In this document: one piece after another, positions 41,883 to 49,975 of the stretch | Numbering within the stretch: position 1 is the stretch's first letter | Layout of the letters: every line of letters starts with the position of its first letter | NCBI RefSeq assembly: GCF_039503195.1 | Contig: NZ_JBCJKP010000001.1 | Location: 5,518,001 to 5,582,000, forward strand | DNA from: Streptomyces mirabilis | GTDB lineage: Bacteria > Actinomycetota > Actinomycetes > Streptomycetales > Streptomycetaceae | Direction of reading: 5' to 3' | DNA length: 64,000 nucleotides | Made by a program: the position numbers and the translations under genes | Notes under the pieces: model-generated | Seen by the model: only the letters and a program-made list of their open reading frames with translations | The model's database searches: none | Told to the model about the DNA's origin: nothing

Positions 41883-44592
41883 GACGTCCGCGACGGCGGG
41901 AGGGGGCGCCGAGCGCCCCGCCCGCGCGGACGGCCCGGCGGCGGAGGAACCCCGGGTCCTTCAAGGAACTTCGGGTGGGAAGGGACACGGCGAGCCGACC
42001 GCGCTCCAGCTGCTCCGGCGGCTGGACAGCGGTCCGCGGGGGCTGACGCAGACGCAGGCCGACGAACGCCTCGCCCGGTTCGGGGAGAACATCCCGCCCG
42101 CCCGGCGGCCCGTTCCGTGGTTCGAGCGGTTCCTGCGCAGTCTGCGGGATCCGTTCACCGCCGTACTGCTCTGCCTCGGCCTGGTCTCGGCGCTCGTGGC
42201 CTCCTGGGGCACCGCGAGCGTGATCACCGTACTGGTGGTGGTCAGTTGTGTGCTGCGGTCGTCCGGTGAGCACCGGGCCGACCGTTCGATGGCGGCGTTG
42301 CGCGACTTGGTCGCCAGCACCGCCACCGTGCTGCGCAGGACCGACGCGGACGCGGTACCCACCGACCGTGACCTCCCGGTCGACCAGCTGGTGCCGGGGG
42401 ATGTGATCCGCCTCGGTCCTGGCGACCTGGTCCCCGCCGACGTACGGCTGCTGCGGGCCGGTGGGCTGACCGTGTACCAGGCGGCGCTCACCGGCGAGTC
42501 GGCGCCGGTCGCCAAGTACCCGGTCGACGCGCCGGGCACCACGGCGGGTGAACTGTTCGAGCAGCCGCAGCTGTGTTTCCAGGGCAGCAGTGTCGCCTCC
42601 GGCAGCGGCACCGCCGTGGTCGTGGCGACCGGCGCGCACACCCGGTTCGCCGAGGGCCACCGGGACCCGGGGCGGCGGGAGGCGAGCGCCTTCGACCGGT
42701 CCGTGCACGGCGTCTCCTGGATCCTCATCCGGTTCATGCTGCTCACCCCGCCGCTGGTCCTGATGGCGGGCGCGGCCCTGCGCGGGCGGGGCCTGGAGAC
42801 CCTGCCGTTCGCCGTCGCGGTGGCGGTCGGGATGACCCCGGAGATGCTGCCGGTCATCATCACGACCTGCCTGGCCCGCGGGGCGTCGCTGCTGGCCCGT
42901 ACGCACGGGGTGATCGTGAAGCGGCTGCCCGCGCTCCACGATCTCGGCGCCATCGACGTGCTCTGCGTGGACAAGACCGGCACCCTCACCCAGGACCGGC
43001 CGGTCGTCGACCGCGCGCTGGACGCGGACGGCGAGGACGCGCCCGAGGTACTGCGCCGGGCGACCGCGGCCGCCTGGTGGACACTGCAACTCGCCGACCT
43101 GCCGGCGCCCGACGCCCTCGACGAGGCGCTCCTGCGGACGGCCGACGAGGACGACCTGACGGCGTACGACGGGATCGCGGCGCTGCCCTTCGATCCCGTA
43201 CGCCGACTCACCACCGCCGTCGTGCGCACCCCCGGCACCCTCGGCTCCCACACCCTCCTGGTCAAGGGCGCCGCCGAAGCCGTACTGGAGCGCTGTGCGC
43301 TGGAGCCGCAGGAGCGCACACGGCTGCTCGCCCGCGCCCACGAGCTGACGGACGACGGGCTGCGCGTCCTGGCGGTCGCCACCGCCGTACGCCCCGCCCG
43401 CCACCGCGACTACACCCCGGCCGACGAACGCGGCCTGACCTTCGAGGGGTTCGTCACGCTGCGGGACGCGCTGGTACCGAGCGCGGCCGAAGCGCTGCGG
43501 GTGCTCGCCGACCAGGGCGTCGCCGTACGGGTGCTGACCGGGGACCATCCGGGCACGGCCGCCCGCGTCTGCCGCGACCTGGGCCTCGACCCCGGTGAGG
43601 TACGCACCGCCGCCGACCTCGACGGTCTCACGGACACCGAACTCGGCGAAGTCGCCGACCGCACCACCGTCCTCGCCCGCTGCACGCCTGAGCACAAGGC
43701 GCGTATCACCGTCGCACTGCGCGCACGCGGACACGCCACCGGCTACCTCGGCGACGGTGTCAACGACCTGCCCGCGCTGCACGCCGCGGACGTCGGGATC
43801 TGCCCGCGCGACGCCACCGACCTGGCCCGGGAGAGCGCCGACGTGGTGCTGGCCGACAAGGACCTCACCGCGATCTCGCACGCGATCACCGCGGGCCGCT
43901 ACTCCAGCGGCAACATCGGCACCTATCTGCGGGTCACCCTCTCCTCCAACCTCGGCAACGTGATCGCGATGCTCGCGGCGGGCATCCTGCTGCCCTTCCT
44001 GCCGATGCTGCCGACGCAGGTCCTCGTGCAGAACATGTGCTTCGACGCGGCCCAGCTCGCCTTCGCCTACGACCGTCCCGCGCCGGGCACCCTGAAGCGC
44101 CCCACCGTGCTGCGCTCGCGCGATCTGCTGGGTTTCATCACCGGCTTCGGCCTGCTGAACGCCGTCGCCGACCTCGCGACCTTCGGCGTCCTCGCGCTCG
44201 CCGTGCACGGGCCCGGGACGGCGAACGACGAGTCCGTGTTCCACTCCGGCTGGTTCACCGAGAACCTGCTCACCCAGGCCCTGGTGATGCTCCTGCTGCG
44301 GCTCGGCCGCCGGGGCACCGAGGGCCGGTGGAAACCGGGTCCCGTCGGCTGGGGCGCGACCGCCCTCACCGCCGCCGGCCTCGCGCTGCCGCTCTCCCCG
44401 CTCGGCCCGCCGCTGGGCATGACCGCACTGCCCGCCCTCTACTACCTGCTGCTCGTCGCGGTCCTCGGCCTGTACGCGGTGGGGCTGGTGGCCACACGGT
44501 CACGCTACGAACGCCGTCGCTCCGAGGGCGACGGCGGGATCTTCCACAGTGATCAAGGGGCGCGCGGCGAGCGCATCCACGACGGAGGGTGA
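41875..44592 (+). CDS. mgtA: Mg2+-type (P3B) P-type ATPase
   Basis: 905 aa. N-terminal cation-ATPase domain, actuator TGES, phosphorylation motif CVDKTGTLTQ (Asp366), hinge GDGVNDLPALHAADVGIC and about ten membrane helices. NVIAMLAAGILLPFLPMLPTQVLVQNMCFDAAQLAFAYD is typical of MgtA-type importers. GTG start inside the ArsR gene. ArsR control is unusual for magnesium pumps, so another divalent cation is possible. Confidence 0.88.
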   Translation: MAETSATAGGGAERPARADGPAAEEPRVLQGTSGGKGHGEPTALQLLRRLDSGPRGLTQTQADERLARFGENIPPARRPVPWFERFLRSLRDPFTAVLLCLGLVSALVASWGTASVITVLVVVSCVLRSSGEHRADRSMAALRDLVASTATVLRRTDADAVPTDRDLPVDQLVPGDVIRLGPGDLVPADVRLLRAGGLTVYQAALTGESAPVAKYPVDAPGTTAGELFEQPQLCFQGSSVASGSGTAVVVATGAHTRFAEGHRDPGRREASAFDRSVHGVSWILIRFMLLTPPLVLMAGAALRGRGLETLPFAVAVAVGMTPEMLPVIITTCLARGASLLARTHGVIVKRLPALHDLGAIDVLCVDKTGTLTQDRPVVDRALDADGEDAPEVLRRATAAAWWTLQLADLPAPDALDEALLRTADEDDLTAYDGIAALPFDPVRRLTTAVVRTPGTLGSHTLLVKGAAEAVLERCALEPQERTRLLARAHELTDDGLRVLAVATAVRPARHRDYTPADERGLTFEGFVTLRDALVPSAAEALRVLADQGVAVRVLTGDHPGTAARVCRDLGLDPGEVRTAADLDGLTDTELGEVADRTTVLARCTPEHKARITVALRARGHATGYLGDGVNDLPALHAADVGICPRDATDLARESADVVLADKDLTAISHAITAGRYSSGNIGTYLRVTLSSNLGNVIAMLAAGILLPFLPMLPTQVLVQNMCFDAAQLAFAYDRPAPGTLKRPTVLRSRDLLGFITGFGLLNAVADLATFGVLALAVHGPGTANDESVFHSGWFTENLLTQALVMLLLRLGRRGTEGRWKPGPVGWGATALTAAGLALPLSPLGPPLGMTALPALYYLLLVAVLGLYAVGLVATRSRYERRRSEGDGGIFHSDQGARGERIHDGG

Positions 44593-44664
44593 CGCGGGCT
44601 TACTCTTCCCTCCAGCGATTCGCCTCGGCGCACCGGTGAACGGGCGGAAGAGAGAAGGCGGGAC

Positions 44665-44916
44665 ATGGCCGCATCCTGGACGCGGTGGCGGTGGCTCACT
44701 CTGCTGGTCCTCGCCCTGGCGCTCTACGTCATCGTGCGGGCGGCCAACACTCCGCAGGCCACCCCTTCGCACGTCGCCCCTCCGCGTGCCACTCCTTCAC
44801 CCGTCACTCCTTCACCCCACGCTCCTTCACCCCCCGCTCCTTCGTCCGGTACTCCTTCGTCCGCGACCACTCCGCCCGAGGCCACTCCGTCTCCGGCAGA
44901 TGCGGTCTATCCGTAG
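44665..44916 (+). CDS. Small signal-anchored Pro/Thr/Ser-rich protein
   Basis: 83 aa. One hydrophobic helix (WLTLLVLALALYVIVRA) is followed by about 55 residues almost entirely of Pro, Ser, Thr and Ala with TPS-type repeats. An AGAGAAGG site precedes the ATG. Probably a cell-wall-spanning spacer or wall-associated peptide. Its end overlaps the convergent LCP gene by 10 bp. Confidence 0.55.
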   Translation: MAASWTRWRWLTLLVLALALYVIVRAANTPQATPSHVAPPRATPSPVTPSPHAPSPPAPSSGTPSSATTPPEATPSPADAVYP

Positions 44917-46421
44917 GACAGGTTGGAGCACACGTCGTCGTCGGCGGAGCGCGCGTCACGCGCCACCGAAGTGGGGAGGGCCGTGGGCGTGGACGCGGGT
45001 GAGGCCGACGTACTGCCCTGGGCGGCGTAGCTCCGGCCCAGGACGACGTCGACGCCCGCGCCCGGCACGGAGTTCAGTTCGGCGCCGGGAAAGAGCCGGG
45101 CGACCGTCTCGGCCCGGGTCCGCAGGCCCGCGCCGTACTCGATCACCGTGTCGGCGCGGTCCCGGTCGACCGCGTTCGCGGTACCGGTGACGGTGAAGCC
45201 GTGCTCGGTGAGGGCCGTCGCGGCGCGCGAGGCCAGGCCGCGGGTGGTGGTGCCGTTGTAGACGGCGACGTCGACACCGTCCCCCGAGACCTCCGCGGCG
45301 ATGCCGGGCGAGGTGGCCGCGGGGGCGGTCTGCCCGCCCTTCTTGCCACCGGCGTCGGTGCCGTCGAGGGTGCGGTCGGCCTTGAGCGCGGCCCACAGCT
45401 GATCGGCGTCCGGCTGGACGATCGCGACCCGCTCCCCCTGGTACCGCCAGGGGATGGTGGCGAACTTGGTGTCGTGGAGGTCGATGTTCCTCAAGGACAT
45501 CGCGAACGAGATCAGCTGCTTCGCCGTTCCCAGCCCCGGGTCGACGGTCAGCGACTTCGTCGCGGCGTCGGCGAGCGGCAGCAGTCCGGTGGGGGTGAGC
45601 CCGTCGCTCTTCACCTTTTTCACCAGGCTGGCGACGAAGGCCTGTTGGCGTTTGATGCGGCCGATGTCGGAGCCGTCGCCGATACCGTGCCGGATGCGGA
45701 CGTAGTCCAGCGCCCGCTGCCCGGAGAGCTTCTGCTCACCCTTCCTGAAGAGCAGCCCGCCCCGGGTGGCACGGTTGGGGTTGAGGTCCTTCTCGTACAC
45801 GTCCTGCGGGAGGCACACGTTCACCCCGCCGACGACCCGCGTCAGTGCCGCGAAGCCCTTGAAGTCGATGACGACGGTGTGGTCGACGCGCAGGCCGGTC
45901 AGCTTCTCGACCGTGTTCTGGGTGCAGGCCGGGTTGCCCTTGGCCGTCTGCCCCACGGAGTACGCCTCGTTGAACATCGTGTTCGGCCGCGTCCTGGTCC
46001 ACTTCCCGTCCGGGAGCTTGCACGGGGGGAGGGTGACCAGTGTGTCGCGGGGGATCGAGACGGCGACGGCGTGCCGGTGGTCTGCGTAGACGTGCAGCAG
46101 GAACGCGGTGTCGGAGCGGCCGATGTCGCCCTTGTCGCCGCCGCCCAGCGCGCTGTTTCCGTCCGTGCGCGCGTCCGAGCCGATGACGAGGACGTTCTCG
46201 CCCTTCGTCGCACCGGCCGGCCGGTCCTTGGAGAGACCGTCGGCGCCGAAGGTGTTGATGTTGCCGTTCAGCTTCAGATAGATCCAGCCGAGTCCGGCCG
46301 TGCCGAGCAGGAGCACGGACAGGGCCACGACGAGGGCGATCCGCAGAGGGCCCCGTCTGCGACGCGGTGGTCGCGCCTGGTCACTGTTCGTCACACGTGT
46401 GCTCTCATCCGTCCGACTCAT
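44907..46421 (-). CDS. LytR-CpsA-Psr (LCP) family protein with LytR_C domain
   Basis: 504 aa. Membrane helix at about 25-47, LCP domain (VLVIGSDARTDGNSALGG, VSIPRDTLVTLPPC, DHTVVIDFKGFAALTRVVGGVNVC, ALDYVRIRHGIGDGSDIGRIKRQQ) and a C-terminal LytR_C domain (VDVAVYNGTTTRGLASRAATALTEHGF). Paralogue of the LCP gene at 39.6 kb, with the same palindrome 30 bp before its start. ATG at MSRTDES chosen; the frame extends antisense into tatA. Confidence 0.93.
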   Translation of the reverse strand: MSRTDESTRVTNSDQARPPRRRRGPLRIALVVALSVLLLGTAGLGWIYLKLNGNINTFGADGLSKDRPAGATKGENVLVIGSDARTDGNSALGGGDKGDIGRSDTAFLLHVYADHRHAVAVSIPRDTLVTLPPCKLPDGKWTRTRPNTMFNEAYSVGQTAKGNPACTQNTVEKLTGLRVDHTVVIDFKGFAALTRVVGGVNVCLPQDVYEKDLNPNRATRGGLLFRKGEQKLSGQRALDYVRIRHGIGDGSDIGRIKRQQAFVASLVKKVKSDGLTPTGLLPLADAATKSLTVDPGLGTAKQLISFAMSLRNIDLHDTKFATIPWRYQGERVAIVQPDADQLWAALKADRTLDGTDAGGKKGGQTAPAATSPGIAAEVSGDGVDVAVYNGTTTRGLASRAATALTEHGFTVTGTANAVDRDRADTVIEYGAGLRTRAETVARLFPGAELNSVPGAGVDVVLGRSYAAQGSTSASPASTPTALPTSVARDARSADDDVCSNLSYG

Positions 46422-46450
46422 ATGTAGGGGACGCTCGGCCCCGCCCGATG

Positions 46451-46476
46451 GTTGTAAAGTTGCGCAACGTAGCAAC
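46451..46476. promoter_or_regulatory. 26-bp palindrome between LCP gene 2 and tatA
   Basis: Left half GTTGT-N3-GTTGC, right half GCAAC-N3-GCAAC, nearly a perfect dyad. It lies 30 bp from the LCP start and 24 bp from the tatA start, so it could control both divergent genes. Confidence 0.72.
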
Positions 46477-46499
46477 AGTGAAGGGAAGAGGTGGGCGGG

Positions 46500-46754
46500 A
46501 TGCTCCGCAACGGACTGGAACCCTGGCACCTGCTGATCGTGGCGATCGTGATCATCGTGCTGTTCGGCTCGAAGAGACTGCCCGACACCGCCCGCGCGCT
46601 GGGCAAGTCGATGCGCATCCTCAAGAGCGAGACCAGTGCCATGAAGCACGACGGCACCGCACCCTCCACCGTGCCCTCCGCCGCGCCCCGGTCCGAGAGC
46701 GCGCCCGAGGCCGCGTCGGCCCGCGCGGTCGGCGAGGGCACCACGACCCGCTGA
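46500..46754 (+). CDS. tatA: TatA-family twin-arginine translocase component
   Basis: 84 aa. One membrane helix ([22 protein letters not shown]) with the conserved FG hinge, then an amphipathic helix ([21 protein letters not shown]) and a polar tail: classic TatA. tatB and tatC are not nearby, so this is a stand-alone paralogue. GTG at 46491 is an alternative start. Confidence 0.9.
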   Translation: MLRNGLEPWHLLIVAIVIIVLFGSKRLPDTARALGKSMRILKSETSAMKHDGTAPSTVPSAAPRSESAPEAASARAVGEGTTTR

Positions 46755-46814
46755 GGGTCCTCCTCAACAGGCCTGCCCTGCGGCCTGGTCGGTCGAGGTC
46801 CGCACCCCGGGTGT

Positions 46815-47282
46815 CTACGAGGCGGACTCGGCGGTCCACGTGATGTGCGGGGGTTCGACCCGCGCGCACAGGGGGTTGCCGTGCGCGTCGGTCAGGCCGA
46901 GACGTCCTACCAGCAGCCCCTCACGCGCGGCGGCGGCGAGCACCTCGGCGGGGACGACGTCGAGCATGAGCTTGGCGCGCCGGAACATGCTGAAGACGCC
47001 CGACTCGTCGACCGTGCCCCATGACAGGTAGATGAACCGGCGGCCCAGACGGTCCTGCACATAGGGCCCTTTGACCTCCGTGCCGGTCGGCGAGGCGAGC
47101 GCGGTGCACTCCAGGGTCCAGGTCGCGGACGCGGCGTCGCCGGGCTGCGGTTCGAGGAGTTCGGCCGGACGGTCCCGGCGTTGTACGGCCACGTGGATGT
47201 TGTCGTACGTCGGCGCACCGCTGCCGACGGGGGCCGGACAGGTGCGGCCGGGCAGGTCGACGGCGTCGATACGGATGCGCAT
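46815..47282 (-). CDS. DUF5990-type protein
   Basis: 155 aa starting at MRIRIDAVDLPGRTC; ATGs at 47291 and 47294 are alternatives. Pattern NIHVAVQRRDRPAELLEPQPGDAASATWTLECTA ... GRRFIYLSWGTV is that of a conserved actinobacterial family without known function. No signal or membrane segment. Confidence 0.8.
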   Translation of the reverse strand: MRIRIDAVDLPGRTCPAPVGSGAPTYDNIHVAVQRRDRPAELLEPQPGDAASATWTLECTALASPTGTEVKGPYVQDRLGRRFIYLSWGTVDESGVFSMFRRAKLMLDVVPAEVLAAAAREGLLVGRLGLTDAHGNPLCARVEPPHITWTAESAS

Positions 47283-47595
47283 GCCGACCATCATCCCGCC
47301 AATCCGGCGACGGTTCTCCACGAGCGTCGTCCCCGCACTCGCGCTGGGCCCCGCGGTCACCGCCCACGCGTGGCCCGCCGCCGCGCCCGGTACCGCGTCC
47401 AGCGCGATCTGCAAGGTCGAAAGAGACTCGAACGGCAACCACCTGTGGGGTGTGGGATTCCCCGGTGGCGCCGGGGTGACCTTCTCGGGCTCCAGCACGG
47501 GCACCGTCTCGACGGACCACACGGGATACCCCCAGGTTCCCGACCTGGGGGTTTCGCGCGGGCGAGACGCCATGGGGGACGGGAGAGGCCCCTAG
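47281..47595 (+). CDS. Possible small secreted protein or remnant
   Basis: 104 aa: basic start (IRRRFSTS), hydrophobic stretch ending AHAWPAAAPGTASS, then CKVERDSNGNHLWGVGFPGGAGVTFSGSSTGTVSTDHTGYP, which resembles the beta-sandwich of small streptomycete secreted proteins. After TGYPQVPDL it runs through a hairpin and ends, so it is probably truncated. Its ATG overlaps the divergent DUF5990 start. Without it, this gap holds only the hairpin. Confidence 0.35.
   Translation: MPTIIPPIRRRFSTSVVPALALGPAVTAHAWPAAAPGTASSAICKVERDSNGNHLWGVGFPGGAGVTFSGSSTGTVSTDHTGYPQVPDLGVSRGRDAMGDGRGP
47528..47552 (-). terminator. Perfect 10-bp-stem hairpin downstream of chitinase
   Basis: ACCCCCAGGT, loop TCCCG, ACCTGGGGGT. 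It lies 40 bp after the chitinase stop and is probably its terminator. T-runs are lacking on both strands. Confidence 0.6.
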
Positions 47596-48686
47596 CCGAT
47601 GCCGGATCCGGTACCGACGCGGATGCCCCGCGCGAACGGCTCGAAGATGTGGCTGAAGGTCCAGGTGTCCTGGGCGATGCCGGAGCAGGAGTTGGCGCCG
47701 GCCGTGCCCACGCAACCGCCGTTGTCGCGCTGGAGGGCCCAGAAGGAGAGCGTGTCGATGCCCTTGGCGACCGCCCAGTTCTCCACCTTCACCGCGTCCT
47801 GCGGGGTGAAGGTCTCCTCCGGGCCGTAATCGTCGATGCCGGGCATCTCGGTGACGCCGATCATGTGCCAGAGCTTCGCCGGGTTCTTCTTCGGGTAGAG
47901 CGCGGCGAGTTGGTCGTGCAGCCCGGAGGTGGCGGTCCTGGTGTCGGCCGCCATGTCGTGGGTGGCTCCGTCCCAGTAGTCGAACGTCATGATGTTGACG
48001 ACGTCCACGCGCGCGCCGTTGTCGACGGCGTTGCGCAGCAGCGCCACGCCGTTGGGTGCGAGGCCCGTGGCGGTGGTCGGCAGAGTGTAGGAGAACTGCA
48101 CGCTGCGGCCGGTCCGTTCGGCCCAGCGCTCCACCTTGGCGATGGCCTTGTTGCGGCGGTCGATCCCGGCGGTGTTGTTGATGGAGTCGGCCTCGATGTC
48201 GAGGTCGATCCGGGTGACGCCGTAGGTCTTGACGAGGCTTTCGTAGACCGAGGCGATGGCGTCGATGTCGGTGCAACTGTCGGCCAGTTCGGTTCCGGTG
48301 GTGTCGGCGCTGTAGCCGCCGAAGGACGGGACGACGTTGCCGCCGTGCGCCTGGATCGTGGCGATGTCCCCGCCGAAGGTCGCCTCGGCGATCGGCTGGG
48401 TGGAGGCGCCGTTCCAGTACGCGGTGCACGAGCCCGTCGCGGCCGTCTGGAGAAAGGCCATCGTGAGGTACTTGTTGCCCGACTCGGCGGCGAGGGCGGC
48501 GGGGCTCTCGCCCGTCCACGCCTCGAAGTACGGCGCCGCCACATGCGCGGGCATGTGCCGCGCCACCTGCGCGGGTGCCCGCTCCGCGGCGAGCGCGCCG
48601 CCTCCGCCGAGCGCGACCAGCCCGGCTGTGAGAGTGGTCGCGGTGGCGCCGGACAGCAGCGCGCGAAGTGGCCCAGATCGTCTCAT
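47592..48686 (-). CDS. Secreted GH18 chitinase
   Basis: 364 aa. Signal peptide (1-34, cut near ALAA) and a GH18 catalytic domain with the active-site strand RIDLDIEAD (Asp161, Asp163, Glu165) and substrate-cleft segments NIMTFDYWDG and LSFWALQRDNGGC. Degrades chitin to oligosaccharides outside the cell. No separate chitin-binding domain. Start at MRRSGPLRAL chosen for GGGAG upstream. A DasR-like site lies 123 bp upstream. Confidence 0.92.
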   Translation of the reverse strand: MRRSGPLRALLSGATATTLTAGLVALGGGGALAAERAPAQVARHMPAHVAAPYFEAWTGESPAALAAESGNKYLTMAFLQTAATGSCTAYWNGASTQPIAEATFGGDIATIQAHGGNVVPSFGGYSADTTGTELADSCTDIDAIASVYESLVKTYGVTRIDLDIEADSINNTAGIDRRNKAIAKVERWAERTGRSVQFSYTLPTTATGLAPNGVALLRNAVDNGARVDVVNIMTFDYWDGATHDMAADTRTATSGLHDQLAALYPKKNPAKLWHMIGVTEMPGIDDYGPEETFTPQDAVKVENWAVAKGIDTLSFWALQRDNGGCVGTAGANSCSGIAQDTWTFSHIFEPFARGIRVGTGSGIG

Positions 48687-48808
48687 GGACGCTCCCATGG
48701 TGAAGGAAGAGCAGGTGGGACAGCGGGAATCCGGAAAGGTTCGTGCGATGTCCACCGGTCGGTACACGCCGGAGAGCTCTCCATGACCAAGGGCGAACAG
48801 GGACCATG

Positions 48809-48824
48809 GTTGGACTAGACCAAT
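48809..48824. promoter_or_regulatory. DasR-responsive element (dre) candidate
   Basis: GTTGGACTAGACCAAT matches the DasR consensus core TGGTCTAGACCA at 11 of 12 positions. DasR represses chitinase and N-acetylglucosamine genes in streptomycetes. It sits 123 bp before the chitinase start, as expected for control by chitin-derived amino sugars. Confidence 0.7.
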
Positions 48825-48921
48825 TGTCTGTCAAGGTTCTTTACAGTTAACTGTTCAGAACATGGTGCGGCCGTTCTCGGAACCGGGCTGTTCCCCGGCC
48901 GAGTCGCGCGGCGAGTGTTGT

Positions 48922-49470
48922 TCAGCAGCCGGTGCCGGTCGGGGTGAACTCCATGCGGGCGTGCTCGTCCGCGCCATGGGCTTCGTTGTAGGTGGCCGGG
49001 GTGACCTGGTACCAGACGTCGTCCCTGGCGGTGTCGCCGGCGACGTCGTCCAGGCTTACGCACCACCGCTGCGGCCGAACGGTTCGCGTGTACGTCTCGG
49101 TGCCCGTGCGGACCTTCTTGCAGCTCTGGTACCGCTCCGTGGTGTACCAGGTGCGGGTCGTCCTGTGCGTGCCCGTGCCCGTGCGCTGGGTGTGCCTGAC
49201 CTGCCGGGTGGCGGACGTGCACTTCCTGACCAGGTGCGGGCGGGTGGCCCTGGTGGTCTTCGCGGCGAGGTGGCGGACCGAGTCCTTGAGTCCGGAGACG
49301 GTGTCCGGGCTCGGCGAGGCCTTCTGGGCGGTGCCCGTACTGCCCTGACCGGCATCGGTCACGGCTCCCGAGTCCACGCCGCGCGCGCCGCCGCCCCCAC
49401 CGCCGCACGCGCCCAGCCCGGCTATGAGGACCGCGGTCGCTCCGGCCACCAGCAGCCGCTTGCCGAACAT
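48922..49470 (-). CDS. Cys/Thr-rich lipoprotein of unknown function
   Basis: 182 aa with a clear lipoprotein signal (MFGKRLLVAGATAVLIAGLGAC, then a Gly run). The mature part is rich in Thr, Arg and Tyr (TGTGTHRTTRTWYTTERYQSC), has about five Cys and ends EFTPTGTGC. No family recognised. Confidence 0.75.
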   Translation of the reverse strand: MFGKRLLVAGATAVLIAGLGACGGGGGGARGVDSGAVTDAGQGSTGTAQKASPSPDTVSGLKDSVRHLAAKTTRATRPHLVRKCTSATRQVRHTQRTGTGTHRTTRTWYTTERYQSCKKVRTGTETYTRTVRPQRWCVSLDDVAGDTARDDVWYQVTPATYNEAHGADEHARMEFTPTGTGC

Positions 49471-49562
49471 GTCTCCCCCTGAGGTCAGCGGCGGTCAGCG
49501 TAACGGATCACCGGACACGCGGCGCCGGCTGGGCTCGCGAGAACAGGGGAAATCCTGTGTTG

Positions 49563-49655
49563 TCAGAAGACCTGCGTGAAGCAGCCGAAGCCGATCACGA
49601 GCACCGCCGCGATCGCTGTCAGTGCTCTGAGGACCTGTGGTGTTCTGGTCGTCAT
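49563..49655 (-). CDS. 30-residue hydrophobic micro-protein
   Basis: MTTRTPQVLRALTAIAAVLVIGFGCFTQVF: one membrane-spanning stretch after a short basic start. The ribosome site AAGGAG is the best in this region. It follows the 61-aa ORF by 17 bp, so the two form a mini-operon. Unknown function; membrane micro-protein or signal-like peptide. Confidence 0.5.
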   Translation of the reverse strand: MTTRTPQVLRALTAIAAVLVIGFGCFTQVF

Positions 49656-49672
49656 CCCGGACTCCTTTCCGT

Positions 49673-49858
49673 TCACAGGCAGTAACGGACGAGCCACTCG
49701 TCCGCGCTGTACGCGTCTCGCGCCGGGTCGGGCACCGTGGCGGGCCGTTCCTCGACCGTGTCCTCGACCCGAACGCGCTCCGGCAGCGTGCCGAACCGCG
49801 CCCGGCGTGCCGCCTCCGCGGCGTCGGGGGCCGTCTCCGTCCGCTCTGTCTGTGTCAT
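49673..49858 (-). CDS. 61-residue acidic small protein
   Basis: MTQTERTETAPDAAEAARRARFGTLPE... ending RDAYSADEWLVRYCL. Charged, no signal peptide; a conserved-looking C-terminal ADEWLVRYCL with a penultimate Cys. Start chosen at the second ATG with a GAGG site. Divergent from the CGNR regulator; resembles a precursor-type small protein but no maturation enzyme is near. Confidence 0.5.
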   Translation of the reverse strand: MTQTERTETAPDAAEAARRARFGTLPERVRVEDTVEERPATVPDPARDAYSADEWLVRYCL

Positions 49859-49908
49859 CTCGCGTACCTCGCTTCGGTAGGTGCACCCCGGTCGGCGACA
49901 TCGATCAG

Positions 49909-49927
49909 TCACCTACTCAACTGGTGA
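49909..49927. promoter_or_regulatory. Operator copy 1 between micro-ORFs and CGNR gene
   Basis: TCACC-N9-GGTGA with spacer TACTCAACT. Same architecture and similar spacer as the copy at 49956-49974, 47 bp away centre to centre. Confidence 0.6.
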
Positions 49928-49955
49928 TGATGCCCAGATGTTCCGGCCCCGCGCA

Positions 49956-49974
49956 TCACCTGTCAAGATGGTGA
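49956..49974. promoter_or_regulatory. Operator copy 2, overlapping the CGNR gene start
   Basis: TCACC-N9-GGTGA with spacer TGTCAAGAT. It ends 1 bp before the GTG start of the CGNR gene, so a bound protein would block that start; there is no room for a ribosome site, suggesting a leaderless mRNA. Confidence 0.6.
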
Positions 49975-49975
49975 T

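Noticed and set aside
41695..44244. 849-residue minus-strand frame opposite mgtA
   Set aside because: Shadow ORF; the plus strand has all P-type ATPase motifs in order.
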